In this document: one piece after another, positions 45,888 to 55,325 of the stretch
Position numbering within the stretch: the first letter of the stretch is position 1
Layout: each line of letters starts with the position of its first letter
Source: Bacteroidales bacterium
GTDB taxonomy: Bacteria; Bacteroidota; Bacteroidia; Bacteroidales; Bacteroidaceae
NCBI GenBank assembly: GCA_015060865.1
Contig: SUXS01000011.1
Span: 56,303-120,302, forward strand
Length of the DNA stretch: 64,000 bases
Reading direction: 5' to 3'
The notes under the pieces: generated by a model
What the model was told of the DNA's origin: nothing
Database searches by the model: none
Seen by the model: only the letters and a program-made list of their open reading frames with translations
Position numbers and translations under genes: made by a program

Positions 45888-47126
45888 ATGGAATACAGCG
45901 AAAATATAAAAGTTGCGTGGCAAGGACTGACGGACCATAAGTTCCGTTCATTCTTGACGATGCTCGGTATCATCTTTGGTGTGGCATCGGTGATAGCGAT
46001 GCTCTCAATCGGTGAGGGCGCCAAGCGTGAAGCCATTGCCAAGTATCAGGATTTGGGTGTGAACAATATCATCGTTCGTGAGAAGAACATGACCGATGAG
46101 GAGTTGGAGGAGGTGCGCACGAAGTTCTCTCCCGGACTTTCACTGCACGATGCTGAGGTTATCCGTGAGATTGTACCGGGCGTGAGCCGTATTGCTGCCC
46201 AAGCAGAGATCAATGCCGATGTCAAGTATACCAACCGCTCGGTGAAGTCTTCGGTGATTGGCGTTACCCCTGAGTTTTACGACATCCTGAACTATAAGAT
46301 TAGTGAGGGAGAGTTTATCGGTGATGTACACTACGATGGCAAGCAGAAGGTGTGCGTGCTTGGAGCTGGCATTGCCTTTACCCTCTTCCAGAAGGAGGAA
46401 CCCATCGGCAAGATGATCAAGATTGAGGACCAATGGCTGGAGGTAGTCGGCGTATTGGAGTCCAAGGCACTCTTTACCGAGACGGTAGGTGAATTGGCTG
46501 CCCGCGACCTCAATACCGACGTGTATGTGCCGCTCTCCATGTTTCTCGACCGCTTCTCGCGTGGCAATGCGCTTGATAGTGAGATACAGCAGCTCACCAT
46601 TCAGGTGGAAAACTCGGAACATCTGATGGAGACCTCTACGTTGGTCAACGAGATTGTTAAGCGTCACCACTTCAATAACGAGGACTATGGTATCGTAATC
46701 CCCCTCGAACTGCTCAAGCAGGAGGAGAAGGAGCGTCAGATCTATAACTTCCTGCTCGGTGCCATCGCAGCCATCTCACTCCTTGTAGGTGGTATCGGTA
46801 TCATGAACATCATGCTGGCTACGGTGATGGAGCGTACCCGTGAGATTGGTATCCGACGTGCTATCGGAGCACGCAAACGCGACATCATGACCCAGTTTGT
46901 CACCGAGGCCGTGGTAATCAGTATTGCCGGTGGTATCATCGGTGTGGTGGCTGGAGTGTCGCTTTCGCTTCTGGTATCGGTATTTACCGATGTAAGCACC
47001 TATATTAGATTATATAGCATCGTGATTGCCTTTGCCTTCTCGGTAGTAGTGGGTGTTGTCTTCGGCTACCTGCCTGCCAAGAATGCTGCCAATCTGAAAC
47101 CTGTAGATTCGATACGCTATGAATGA
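45888..47126 (+). CDS. MacB-like ABC transporter permease (FtsX domain)
   Basis: 412-residue inner membrane protein. One N-terminal helix (about residues 20-42, [15 protein letters not shown]) is followed by a large periplasmic MacB_PCD domain (residues about 45-270) and three C-terminal helices with the FtsX signature ([20 protein letters not shown]). The ATPase that is fused to MacB in proteobacteria is a separate gene here and overlaps this one by 8 bp. The pump most likely exports a drug, toxin or peptide together with the adaptors and TolC-like protein. Confidence 0.88.
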   Translation: MEYSENIKVAWQGLTDHKFRSFLTMLGIIFGVASVIAMLSIGEGAKREAIAKYQDLGVNNIIVREKNMTDEELEEVRTKFSPGLSLHDAEVIREIVPGVSRIAAQAEINADVKYTNRSVKSSVIGVTPEFYDILNYKISEGEFIGDVHYDGKQKVCVLGAGIAFTLFQKEEPIGKMIKIEDQWLEVVGVLESKALFTETVGELAARDLNTDVYVPLSMFLDRFSRGNALDSEIQQLTIQVENSEHLMETSTLVNEIVKRHHFNNEDYGIVIPLELLKQEEKERQIYNFLLGAIAAISLLVGGIGIMNIMLATVMERTREIGIRRAIGARKRDIMTQFVTEAVVISIAGGIIGVVAGVSLSLLVSVFTDVSTYIRLYSIVIAFAFSVVVGVVFGYLPAKNAANLKPVDSIRYE

Positions 47127-47832
47127 TAAGCTGTTAATAGAGATAACCAATATCACCAAGCGCTATGAGATGGGCGACAATGTGGTGATGGCGCTGCAAG
47201 ATGTCAACCTGAAGATTGAGCGCGGAGAGTACCTGAGCATCATGGGGCCCTCAGGTTCGGGAAAAAGTACCTTTATGAATATCTTGGGCTGTCTTGACAC
47301 CCCATCGACCGGTGAGTATAAGTTTCGCGGAGTTGATGTGAGCAAGCTCGATGATGATGCCCTCTCGGCAATGCGCAACAAGGAGATTGGTTTCGTGTTC
47401 CAGAACTTCAATCTGCTACCCAAGCTCAATGCCGTACAGAATGTGGAGCTCCCCTTGGCGTATGCAGGAGTACCTGCAGCTGAGCGTCGCGAGCGTGCCA
47501 TACGTGCACTCGAGCGTGTCAAATTGGCCGACCGTATGCACCATAAGCCAAGCGAACTCTCGGGTGGACAGCGTCAGCGTGTAGCCATTGCCCGTGCTTT
47601 GGTAACCAATCCGGGCATCTTGTTGGCCGATGAGCCTACGGGTGCGCTCGACTCAAAGACGGGTGTCGAGATTATGCGCCTCTTCGACGAACTGCACCGC
47701 GAAGGTGATAACACCATCATCCTCATCACACACGAACAGGAGATTGCCAACTATGCCATCCGTAATGTATACATAAAGGACGGTACCATCCATTACGACC
47801 GACTGAATACCAACAGAACCATTGTATCATAA
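47119..47832 (+). CDS. MacB-type ABC ATPase
   Basis: 237-residue ATPase with Walker [10 protein letters not shown], signature [15 protein letters not shown] and Walker [13 protein letters not shown]. The MacB/LolD-type [12 protein letters not shown] segment is present. It is the energy subunit of the permease encoded immediately upstream. The next gene, a TolC-like channel, starts 5 bp later. Confidence 0.92.
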   Translation: MNDKLLIEITNITKRYEMGDNVVMALQDVNLKIERGEYLSIMGPSGSGKSTFMNILGCLDTPSTGEYKFRGVDVSKLDDDALSAMRNKEIGFVFQNFNLLPKLNAVQNVELPLAYAGVPAAERRERAIRALERVKLADRMHHKPSELSGGQRQRVAIARALVTNPGILLADEPTGALDSKTGVEIMRLFDELHREGDNTIILITHEQEIANYAIRNVYIKDGTIHYDRLNTNRTIVS

Positions 47833-47837
47833 CGACT

Positions 47838-49331
47838 ATGAATGCCAAGAATATAAAATACACGACATTGCTGTGCATGCTGCTTGCCTGCACTGCTGTC
47901 AAGGCCGAGACCTATCATCTTACGCTTGAGGCCAGCGTGGAGCTTGCCAAGGAGAAGAGCTACACGATGCTGAACTTGAAAGAGAACCTCAAGATTGCCG
48001 AGTATAACCTGAAGTCGGCAACCGCAAGCTTGAAAACTCACATTGACTTCAGCCTCACGATGCCTGAGTTTAACCAGACGGTACGTACGTGGGACGACAC
48101 TACCGGTGTGTCGTTCTACTCAGTGAAGCGTATGGACTATGGAGGTACAGTGACTGTGAATCAGCCCCTTATTACCAATGGTAATATCTATTGGGAGACA
48201 AGCTTGAACAGCTATGATGACTTCTATAATAATGACCGCTCGGCTACATTCAATACGCGTCTTCGTCTGCGCCAGCCTATCGACGCTCTTTATGGATACA
48301 ATGCCATCCGCTCGTCATTGAAGTCGGCACGTCTCGATTACGAACGTACCAACAAGTCGCTCCGCCGCGAAGAGCTCAATCTGGTCTATCGTGTCAGCAG
48401 CGCCTATTACAACCTGCTATCCTTGCAGCGCAGTACAGAGATAGCCTTGCTCGACTATGAACGCCAGACCGAAGCCAATCAGATAGCACAGAATAAGTAC
48501 GCCTCTGGCCTTATACGTGAGGTGGATGCTTTGCAGATGGAGGTCGACTTGGCTGAAGCGCAGAACAGCTATGAAATGGCGCTCATCAATCAGGAGTCGG
48601 CCATCAATAGCTTCAAGGAGTTGCTGGGAATTGAGCTCACCGACAGCGTAGTGCTCAATGATGAGCTAAAATACAATATCGTAGTAGTGGATGCCGATAA
48701 GGCTGTGGAGTATGCACTCAAGAACCGCACTGAGCTCCGCGATCAGGATATCGCCATTGAACAGCAGAAGATGTCTATCCGTCAGCGTAAGGCTGAGGGT
48801 ATGGTGCGTGGATATTTTGATGCTTATGTGCAGAAGACAGGTACAAGCATGGGGGATATCAGTACTACTTATGGAAATACCATCCAGACATCAGCCAATG
48901 ACTTTCTTGATCGCCCGATAAACTATGGTGTAGGTTTTACCGTATCAGTGCCTATCCTCGACTGGGGTGAGAATCGTGCACGAGTACGTGCAGCTGAGGC
49001 TCGCCAGCGACAGAATTATTTAGCTAAGGAAGAATTGGAGCGTTCTATTGAAACAGAGACACGCAACTCCGTTGCCCAGCTCAATAACAACCTCAAGCGC
49101 TTGCAGCTGCTCGAAAAGAATGTCGTCATCGCCGAGAAGAGTTTCGACATCACCCTCCAACGTTTCTCTGATGGAGATATAGATAGCCAGACACTTGCAC
49201 TTGAGCGCAATCGTCTCAACAGTGCTTACCGCAATCATCTAAGTGCCTATATTGCCTACCAGCTCAGTCTGGCCGACATCATGCGTAAGACACTCTACGA
49301 TTTTGAGAAAGATGAGCCGGTGGCAATTTGA
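47838..49331 (+). CDS. TolC-family outer membrane efflux protein
   Basis: 497-residue outer membrane channel. A signal peptide ends near residue 24. Two repeated helix-strand-helix units (OEP domains) are visible, with Leu/Ala-rich coiled coils (LDYERQTEANQIAQNKYASGLIREVDALQMEV region and ERSIETETRNSVAQLNNNL). It should form the trimeric exit duct for the adaptors and MacB-like pump upstream. It is followed by a long palindrome. Confidence 0.88.
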   Translation: MNAKNIKYTTLLCMLLACTAVKAETYHLTLEASVELAKEKSYTMLNLKENLKIAEYNLKSATASLKTHIDFSLTMPEFNQTVRTWDDTTGVSFYSVKRMDYGGTVTVNQPLITNGNIYWETSLNSYDDFYNNDRSATFNTRLRLRQPIDALYGYNAIRSSLKSARLDYERTNKSLRREELNLVYRVSSAYYNLLSLQRSTEIALLDYERQTEANQIAQNKYASGLIREVDALQMEVDLAEAQNSYEMALINQESAINSFKELLGIELTDSVVLNDELKYNIVVVDADKAVEYALKNRTELRDQDIAIEQQKMSIRQRKAEGMVRGYFDAYVQKTGTSMGDISTTYGNTIQTSANDFLDRPINYGVGFTVSVPILDWGENRARVRAAEARQRQNYLAKEELERSIETETRNSVAQLNNNLKRLQLLEKNVVIAEKSFDITLQRFSDGDIDSQTLALERNRLNSAYRNHLSAYIAYQLSLADIMRKTLYDFEKDEPVAI

Positions 49332-49387
49332 TAATATAAACACAGCAGGTGACCAAGCTTGGTCACCTGCTGTGTTTATATTATCAA
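49328..49387. terminator. 60-bp perfect palindrome, bidirectional terminator
   Basis: Both 30-nt arms match exactly around aagctt at 49355-49360. It lies between convergent genes and overlaps the TolC-like stop codon. A stem this long and perfect is unusual for a simple terminator. Confidence 0.85.
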
Positions 49388-49402
49388 GTATCTTCTTATG
49401 CT

Positions 49403-50818
49403 TTAATTGAATGAACTGCTAATAACGGTCATTTCTATAGGTTGGGTTCCTCCAACGAGTCGTGTTGAATTTAGACTGAAATCATGACGGAAATTAACGA
49501 TGGAATTATTCGAATCCTTAATAGTCGTTACGGGGATTAGAACAACCTTATTCCAATCGGGATGTTCTTTTTCGTAATCTTTACCATCGTTCTGTAATTC
49601 CCATGCTTTGCGCTCATTAATACAATACGTTATTAAACGTGCAATATTGTTAAATGTGTATTGGTTATATTTTGCATCAAAGGTAGTATGGTACGAGGTG
49701 ATGTTATCTGTCAATTTGTTTTTTTCAAAGAAATTGATCATGTCTGTTCCGTTTTCAGAGTAAGCCTTTTTAGGTACCATGAGCAGTGTTTGAGGCGTTC
49801 CGAAGGCATAGTTGGTTTCGTATGATTCATTATAGCGCGTAAACACAATTTTGGAAGAGTTTATACTATCACCTCTTTCTAGTATGTCTTTGGCTATTTC
49901 GTCAATAGGCAAGGTTACCTCTGTAATGATACCTGCTGGTGTCTTTAGATAGGTGTAATCTTTTGTGTTATCCAATAAGTCGTTGTTCTTTGTATAGTCG
50001 GTGGTGAAACGGTTGATTTGTAGTACTTCCTGCGAGCCAACAAATTGGGTGACATAAGTGCTGTCTGATGATAGGAAGTCAAAATATACGCATAGCGCTA
50101 CTTGATCAATATATAATACAGTGCCATCACCTTGTGAACACTTGATGTAGTATCCCTTACATATATTTTCAATGAAGTTTGATGCATTGTCAAAATATTC
50201 AGGATGTTTTTCATATAAATTAATAATATTTGTTCCAATGCTATCGGGTAGAGGTATATTTATGTTAGCATAGTGATTATCGTCTGCCAAGACATCATCA
50301 TCTAATGTGTAGTCTATAGGAGTGAAAAACATGGAAACCAATGGCTCTGCATCTTCATTGTAGTATAGGGATGGATCCACATTTGTATAGTGTTTTTGCC
50401 CTTCATTTAAGACTTCACTTAATTCAAATACTTCCAGCTTCATGGTTGCTGTAGAATCTCCAAAGAATGAAGAATAATATAATTTTAATTCTGTGCGGGA
50501 AGCTATTCCTCCTTTGATGCTATCTATGGGTGGAAATACGTTACCCCCTTCTACGCAATTGAGTTGTGACATGAAGTCAGCCTCAAACATAGAACCAGTC
50601 TGTGGGTCTGTGAATCTTCCTAAATATACTTTATCTGTTTTCCCGAGTACAGAATCATTCAGTACCGATTTGGATATCGCTTTGTATGTTGAGATTTTTG
50701 TTGTTATCTTGTCGTTCTCAGGGGTGATGCTATTACCTAAATTGCCAGTATTGTCATCGCATGCTATCGTAAGCACTAATCCTAAAAACAGTAAAACAAT
50801 AGATTTTAATCTTTTCAT
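49403..50818 (-). CDS. DUF4270 family lipoprotein
   Basis: 471-residue exported protein. The lipoprotein signal ends in LTIACDD. The first part (KVYLGRFTDPQTGSMFEADFMSQL) and the beta-strand-rich remainder match the Bacteroidetes DUF4270 family, of unknown function. It lies 42 bp after the GT5 gene on the same strand, a pairing often seen in Bacteroides-like genomes, so they are probably cotranscribed. Confidence 0.8.
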   Translation of the reverse strand: MKRLKSIVLLFLGLVLTIACDDNTGNLGNSITPENDKITTKISTYKAISKSVLNDSVLGKTDKVYLGRFTDPQTGSMFEADFMSQLNCVEGGNVFPPIDSIKGGIASRTELKLYYSSFFGDSTATMKLEVFELSEVLNEGQKHYTNVDPSLYYNEDAEPLVSMFFTPIDYTLDDDVLADDNHYANINIPLPDSIGTNIINLYEKHPEYFDNASNFIENICKGYYIKCSQGDGTVLYIDQVALCVYFDFLSSDSTYVTQFVGSQEVLQINRFTTDYTKNNDLLDNTKDYTYLKTPAGIITEVTLPIDEIAKDILERGDSINSSKIVFTRYNESYETNYAFGTPQTLLMVPKKAYSENGTDMINFFEKNKLTDNITSYHTTFDAKYNQYTFNNIARLITYCINERKAWELQNDGKDYEKEHPDWNKVVLIPVTTIKDSNNSIVNFRHDFSLNSTRLVGGTQPIEMTVISSSFN

Positions 50819-50860
50819 AAAGTTCGTAGGTGGCTTTTGATTGTATACCTATTTTGTTGG

Positions 50861-51694
50861 CTATGCCTCGTCTTCATTTTCTTCGTTATCGAAGATCTGG
50901 TCGTAGAACTTGGTGCAAGCCTCTGCATACATGTCACTGGATTGATATTCCAAGATGGGTTTGTTGGCAGATTGTGCAAATTGTATAAGTTCTGGATTGA
51001 TGTTCTTGCTGTTGATTATTATACCATCAGCCCATTTGATTGCAATTTTTGTAAGTTCCGTATGGTTTACAGGTGTTTGTATATCACTGAAGTCAACAGA
51101 TTCCATATTCTTTATCATCAGTTTTTTGAGGTAATTCTCACCAAAACTGTTGTTGAATGTGTCATCATATAACGAATATATGACTTTTGTATCACGAAAT
51201 ACAGGCTCATCCTTGTAGAAGGTTTTGATGTAAAGGCCTACAAGAGCGGCAATCCAGCCATGGCAGTGAATAATCTCAGGTGACCAACGCTGTTTCTTTA
51301 TAGTTTCTAATACACCTCGTGCATAAAATATGGTACGTTCGTCGTTGTCTGCATATTCAACACCATTTTCGTCCCTGGTGTTCAGATGATTGCGAAAATA
51401 GTCATCATTATTAAGAAAGAAAACTTGCATTCTGGTGACTGGCAATGATGCAACTTTGATAATAAGCGGATGATCGGTGTCATCTATGATAATGTTCATC
51501 CCAGATAGTCGCTGAACTTCATGTAATTGATTTCGACGTTCATTGATGCTTCCCCATTTGGGCATAAACAATCTGATTTCATTACCTCTTTCTTGTATAG
51601 CTTGTGGCAGATTTTTACTATTTTCTGCAATCTCACTACTTTCGGTAAATGGTACTATTTCTTGCGAAATAAATAATACTTTGCTTGCTTTCAT
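50861..51694 (-). CDS. Glycogen/starch synthase-like protein (GT5 N-terminal domain only)
   Basis: 277 residues with the GT5 N-terminal domain: KVLFISQEIVPFTESSEIAENSKNLPQAIQERGNEIRLFMPKWG in the expected order, given here as family context, plus IHCHGWIAALVGLYIK. Full glycogen synthases have about 480 residues with a second Rossmann domain that is absent. Short versions of this size are normal in Bacteroidetes. Glycogen priming or another glucan role is possible, but catalysis is uncertain. Confidence 0.78.
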   Translation of the reverse strand: MKASKVLFISQEIVPFTESSEIAENSKNLPQAIQERGNEIRLFMPKWGSINERRNQLHEVQRLSGMNIIIDDTDHPLIIKVASLPVTRMQVFFLNNDDYFRNHLNTRDENGVEYADNDERTIFYARGVLETIKKQRWSPEIIHCHGWIAALVGLYIKTFYKDEPVFRDTKVIYSLYDDTFNNSFGENYLKKLMIKNMESVDFSDIQTPVNHTELTKIAIKWADGIIINSKNINPELIQFAQSANKPILEYQSSDMYAEACTKFYDQIFDNEENEDEA

Positions 51695-51759
51695 TGTCCT
51701 TTTTTCTTTCTGTTCTCGTCTTTTAATGATAGTATTATCACTTTCTACGAAATTCTATG

Positions 51760-51767
51760 CAAAGATA
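51760..51767 (-). promoter_or_regulatory. -7 promoter element of the GT5 gene
   Basis: tatctttg on the minus strand, 66 nt before the ATG at 51694. The 289-bp gap to gcvPB also holds the gcvPB terminator and is otherwise AT-rich with no ORF. Confidence 0.5.
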
Positions 51768-51937
51768 TAAAAAAAATATGGCATAAAAGCAAGTTTGCAC
51801 GTCGTTTTTATATATAATGTTTGTTAAGTTGTTGTTCTGTAGTTTGTTGGAGATGGTTGGATGTGCTTGATGTTTGAATTGGTCTGGGGAATTCAATTTT
51901 TGTGTGAATGTTGGTATAAAGATTGCTCGTATATATA

Positions 51938-51967
51938 AATTGAGTGGGTCGATTGACCCACTCAATT
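51938..51967 (-). terminator. gcv operon terminator
   Basis: 13-bp perfect stem aattgagtgggtc / gacccactcaatt with a gatt loop, just after the gcvPB stop on the minus strand. Confidence 0.85.
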
Positions 51968-51983
51968 GCTCATGTTTTTTTCA

Positions 51984-53492
51984 TTAGATTAAGTCGCGAT
52001 ACTTTAGCAACGGATTTTTGGCTGCAGTAGTCTCGTCGAGTCGGCGCACAGGCGTGGTGTGCGGAGCGCTCTTTACCATGTCGGGATCAGAGAGGGCCTC
52101 CTCGGCCACGCGGTGCATGATGTCAATGAAGTCGTCGAGTGTCTCCTTCGACTCGGTCTCTGTAGGCTCTATCATGATGCTCTGGTGGAAGAGCAGCGGG
52201 AAATAGATGGTAGGAGCGTGATAGCCATAGTCGAGCAGGCGCTTGGCGATGTCGAGTGTGGTGACACCTGTGCTCTTGTCGGCCAAGCCATCGAATACAA
52301 ACTCGTGCTTACATACCGTATCGACGGGGAGGTAGTAGGCATCGCGCAGGCTCTCCTTCACGTAGTTAGCATTGAGTGTGGCGATGGGGCCTACGTGCTT
52401 GATGCCCTTGCCCAAGCTTAATATATAGGTATAGGCTTTCATCACTACGCCGAAGTTGCCCATGAAGGCGGCTACACGGCCGCAACTTTCATCTTTCATC
52501 TTTCCACTTTCCACTTTGTATTTGCCGTCGGCAAATGTCACTCTCGGATTGGGCAGGCAGTCTACCAAGTGGGCTGCCACGCCTACAGGGCCGCTACCGG
52601 GGCCACCGCCACCGTGAGGTGTAGAGAAGGTTTTGTGCAGGTTGATGTGCATGATGTCGAAGCCCATGTCGCCGGGGCGTGAGGCACCGAGCATGGGGTT
52701 GAGGTTGGCTCCGTCGTAGTAGAGCAAGCCGCCAGCCTCATGTACAAGACGGGCAATCTCCACCACTTGAGTCTCATAGATACCGAGGGTGTTGGGGTTG
52801 GTCATCATGATACCTGCAATAGTGTCGTCGAGCAGGCCCTTAAGGTCGTTGGTGTCGACGGTGCCATTGGCGGTGGACTTCACCTCTACAATCTCGAGTC
52901 CGCACACCGCGGCACTGGCAGGGTTGGTGCCATGGGCACTATCAGGAACGATGACACGGGTACGCTTGGTGTCGCCACGCAGCAAGTGGTATTGGCGCAT
53001 CACCATGAGTCCGGTGAGCTCGCCATGTGCACCAGCAAAGGGCGTCAAGGTAAAGTCGGCCAATCCGGTGAGTTCGCTCAGTGCGCGGGCTGTATGGTAG
53101 TAGATGGCCAGTGCACCCTGCACGCTCTCCTCGCTCTGCAAGGGGTGCAAACCGCTGAAGGCGGGGTGGTGGGCTATCTCTTCGTTGATCTTGGGGTTGT
53201 ACTTCATGGTGCAGCTGCCCAAGGGGTAGAAGCCTGTCTCTACACCGAAGTTCTTGTTCGATACGTTGGTGTAGTGGCGCACCACATCCAGTTCGCTCAC
53301 TTCGGGGAGCTCGGCAGGTGTCTCGCGAAGCAGGACTTTAGGAATTGACAATTGACAATTGACAATTGACAATGAGCCATCCGGTTTGTCCGTTGACTGT
53401 TGACCGTTGTCCGTTGACCAGTTCTTCGGGAGGCTATAGCCTACGCGACCAGGGCGTGAAATCTCAAATATCAGTTTATCGTAGTATTTCAT
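51984..53492 (-). CDS. gcvPB: Glycine dehydrogenase (decarboxylating) subunit 2
   Basis: 502-residue PLP-bearing half of the split P protein, which decarboxylates glycine and passes the aminomethyl group to lipoyl-GcvH. The PLP lysine is Lys287 in HKTFSTPHGGGGPG. PLGSCTMKYNPK and TEPTETESKETLD-type segments fit. Two stretches are unusual. Residues about 23-50 (NWSTDNGQQ, STDKPDG, LSIVNCQLSIP) and about 326-337 (KVESGKMKDESC) are encoded by the same short-period words that lie between genes elsewhere, replacing native sequence without breaking the frame. It overlaps gcvPA by 4 bp. Confidence 0.92.
   Translation of the reverse strand: MKYYDKLIFEISRPGRVGYSLPKNWSTDNGQQSTDKPDGSLSIVNCQLSIPKVLLRETPAELPEVSELDVVRHYTNVSNKNFGVETGFYPLGSCTMKYNPKINEEIAHHPAFSGLHPLQSEESVQGALAIYYHTARALSELTGLADFTLTPFAGAHGELTGLMVMRQYHLLRGDTKRTRVIVPDSAHGTNPASAAVCGLEIVEVKSTANGTVDTNDLKGLLDDTIAGIMMTNPNTLGIYETQVVEIARLVHEAGGLLYYDGANLNPMLGASRPGDMGFDIMHINLHKTFSTPHGGGGPGSGPVGVAAHLVDCLPNPRVTFADGKYKVESGKMKDESCGRVAAFMGNFGVVMKAYTYILSLGKGIKHVGPIATLNANYVKESLRDAYYLPVDTVCKHEFVFDGLADKSTGVTTLDIAKRLLDYGYHAPTIYFPLLFHQSIMIEPTETESKETLDDFIDIMHRVAEEALSDPDMVKSAPHTTPVRRLDETTAAKNPLLKYRDLI
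52484..52517. repeat. tttcatctttccac repeat inside gcvPB
   Basis: Tandem tttcatct and tttccac units encode residues about 326-337. The same words lie before the mscS-like gene (17663-17709). Confidence 0.7.
53343..53421. repeat. aattgac and gttgac repeats inside gcvPB
   Basis: Four tandem aattgac units (53343-53374) are followed by gtccgttgactgttgaccgtt-type words (53380-53421). They encode residues about 24-50. Related words lie upstream of gcvPA and inside dsbD. Confidence 0.75.
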
Positions 53493-54835
53493 AGCTGTAC
53501 CTCCTTGATAAGTTTTACGAGTTCGTCAATCTGTTGCTTGGTGCGCTTCTCTGTAGCGCAGAAGAGGATGCAATCGTCCATGCCTTCGCGATAGTCGCCC
53601 AGGGCGATGCCGGCCATATAGCCGTGCTTGGCAAGGTGTGCCTGCAGGGCCTTGACGGGTAGGGTAGTGCGTAGGGCAAACTCCTTGAGGAAAGGGGCAT
53701 CGGGGAAGGCGGGCGTGAAGAGTCCTGTCTTCACCAGTTCATCGTGCAGATAGTGGGCGGCACCGTAGCTTTGCTCGTTCACCTCGCGCAATCCCTGCTT
53801 GCCCATCAGAGCAAGGTAGATGGTGATGTGCAGCGCCATGAGCGACTGATTGGAGCAGATGTTACTGTTGGCCTTCTCGCGACGGATATGTTGCTCGCGA
53901 GCCTGTAGGGTGAGTACGAAAGCACGCTTGCCGTCTACATCCTTGGTGGCACCAACGATACGTCCGGGCAGTTTGCGCACCAGTTCTTTCTTGCAAGCGA
54001 GGAATCCCACGTATGGGCCACCGAAACTCAAGGGTATACCCAAGGGCTGACCATCGCCACAAGCGATATCGGCACCCCATGCAGCCGGTGTCTTCAGCAC
54101 GGCCAGCGATGAGGGGTCGCAGTGCATGATTAGGAGTGCCTTGGCGGCATGGATGTCGTCGGCAAAGCCGGTGTAGTCCTCGATGATGCCGTAGTGGTTT
54201 GGCGAGCCTACGAGTACGCCGGCCACATCGCCTTCGGCCAGCATGGTCTGCATGGCTGTGCGGTCGGTGTGTCCGTTCGCTTCGGGGATGAGGTCCACGT
54301 TGATGCCCTTATACTTGGCATACGTATGGATGATTGACACCAACGTGGGGTTTATCGTAGCCGACACCAATACACGGTTTTTCTTCTTGGCCTGAGCCAC
54401 GGCCATGAAGATGGCTTCAACGGCGGCGGTAGCACCGTCATACATGGAGGCGTTGGTGCAGTCCATGCCTGTAAGCTCGCAGATGTGGCTCTGGTATTCG
54501 AAGATATATTGCAAGGTGCCTTGCGAGATTTCCGGTTGGTAGGGAGTGTAGGCTGTGAGGAACTCGCTGCGCGAGAGCAGTGCATCGATGGCCGATGGGG
54601 TGTAGTGGTCATAAGCACCGCCGCCGGCGAATATCACCTGTTGTTGGTTCTGTTCGCCCAAGGCCTTGAAGTAGGCACGTATCTCTTCCTCAGACATGGC
54701 TTCGGGCAAGTCATACTCTTTCTGCAGACGTACACTTTCTGGAATATCGGCAAAGAGGTCGTCGATACTGTTGACGCCAATCTTGTCGAGCATCTGACGG
54801 ATATCGTCAGGGGTGTGGGGAATGTATTTGTTCAT
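53489..54835 (-). CDS. gcvPA: Glycine dehydrogenase (decarboxylating) subunit 1
   Basis: 448-residue subunit that pairs with GcvPB to form the P protein. MNKYIPHTPDDIRQML, TPYQPEISQG, YDGATA and MHCDPSSLAVL are typical. The start is at 54835; the frame runs further upstream only through the gtcaacag repeat, starting with a TTG. It is part of the gcvT-gcvH-gcvPA-gcvPB operon. Confidence 0.94.
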   Translation of the reverse strand: MNKYIPHTPDDIRQMLDKIGVNSIDDLFADIPESVRLQKEYDLPEAMSEEEIRAYFKALGEQNQQQVIFAGGGAYDHYTPSAIDALLSRSEFLTAYTPYQPEISQGTLQYIFEYQSHICELTGMDCTNASMYDGATAAVEAIFMAVAQAKKKNRVLVSATINPTLVSIIHTYAKYKGINVDLIPEANGHTDRTAMQTMLAEGDVAGVLVGSPNHYGIIEDYTGFADDIHAAKALLIMHCDPSSLAVLKTPAAWGADIACGDGQPLGIPLSFGGPYVGFLACKKELVRKLPGRIVGATKDVDGKRAFVLTLQAREQHIRREKANSNICSNQSLMALHITIYLALMGKQGLREVNEQSYGAAHYLHDELVKTGLFTPAFPDAPFLKEFALRTTLPVKALQAHLAKHGYMAGIALGDYREGMDDCILFCATEKRTKQQIDELVKLIKEVQL

Positions 54836-54850
54836 GGCTTTTCTGAAAAG

Positions 54851-54929
54851 GTCAACAGTCAACAGACAACGGTCAACGGACTATAACCATCCGGAGGTGA
54901 CTGTCGTCTGTTGACTGTTGATTGTTGAC
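54851..54929. repeat. Inverted gtcaacag repeat between gcvH and gcvPA
   Basis: Left arm gtcaacagtcaacagac (54851-54867) pairs with gtctgttgactgttgattg at 54906-54924. It fills most of the 106-bp gap between two genes of one operon. It could form a hairpin that modulates downstream expression, or simply be a dispersed repeat. Confidence 0.75.
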
Positions 54930-54941
54930 AATTCAATTGAA

Positions 54942-55319
54942 TTATTCACAGATCTTCTCGTATGCAGCAGCATCGAGTAGGCTGTCGAGCTCTGAGGGGT
55001 CAGCAAGTTCAACCTTGATGATCCAGTTCTCGTAAGCATTCTGGTTGATGAGCTCGGGCTCACTCTCCAGTGCGCTGTTGATTTCGATGATGGTACCGCT
55101 AACGGGTGAATAAAGGTCGCTGGCAGCCTTTACGCTCTCTACAGCGCCAAACTCTTCACCTTTACTGATTTCCTCGCCTTCTGAGGGGAGGTCTACATAC
55201 ACGATATCGCCCAGTGAGTGCTGTGCATAGTCACTGATACCGATGATACCTACATTACCTTCTACTTTGACCCATTCGTGTGAGTCGGCATACTTGATGC
55301 CTTCAATAACTTTACTCAT
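54942..55319 (-). CDS. gcvH: Glycine cleavage system H protein
   Basis: 125-residue lipoyl carrier protein that shuttles the aminomethyl group between the P, T and L proteins. HEWVKVEG, the lipoylated lysine in ESVKAASD (Lys64), and NxxAYENWI fit the family. It lies 6 bp after gcvT. Confidence 0.96.
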   Translation of the reverse strand: MSKVIEGIKYADSHEWVKVEGNVGIIGISDYAQHSLGDIVYVDLPSEGEEISKGEEFGAVESVKAASDLYSPVSGTIIEINSALESEPELINQNAYENWIIKVELADPSELDSLLDAAAYEKICE

Positions 55320-55325
55320 AATAAT

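Noticed and set aside
54836..54862. Upstream start for gcvPA
   Set aside because: It begins with TTG inside the gtcaacag repeat; the ATG at 54835 fits the family N-terminus.
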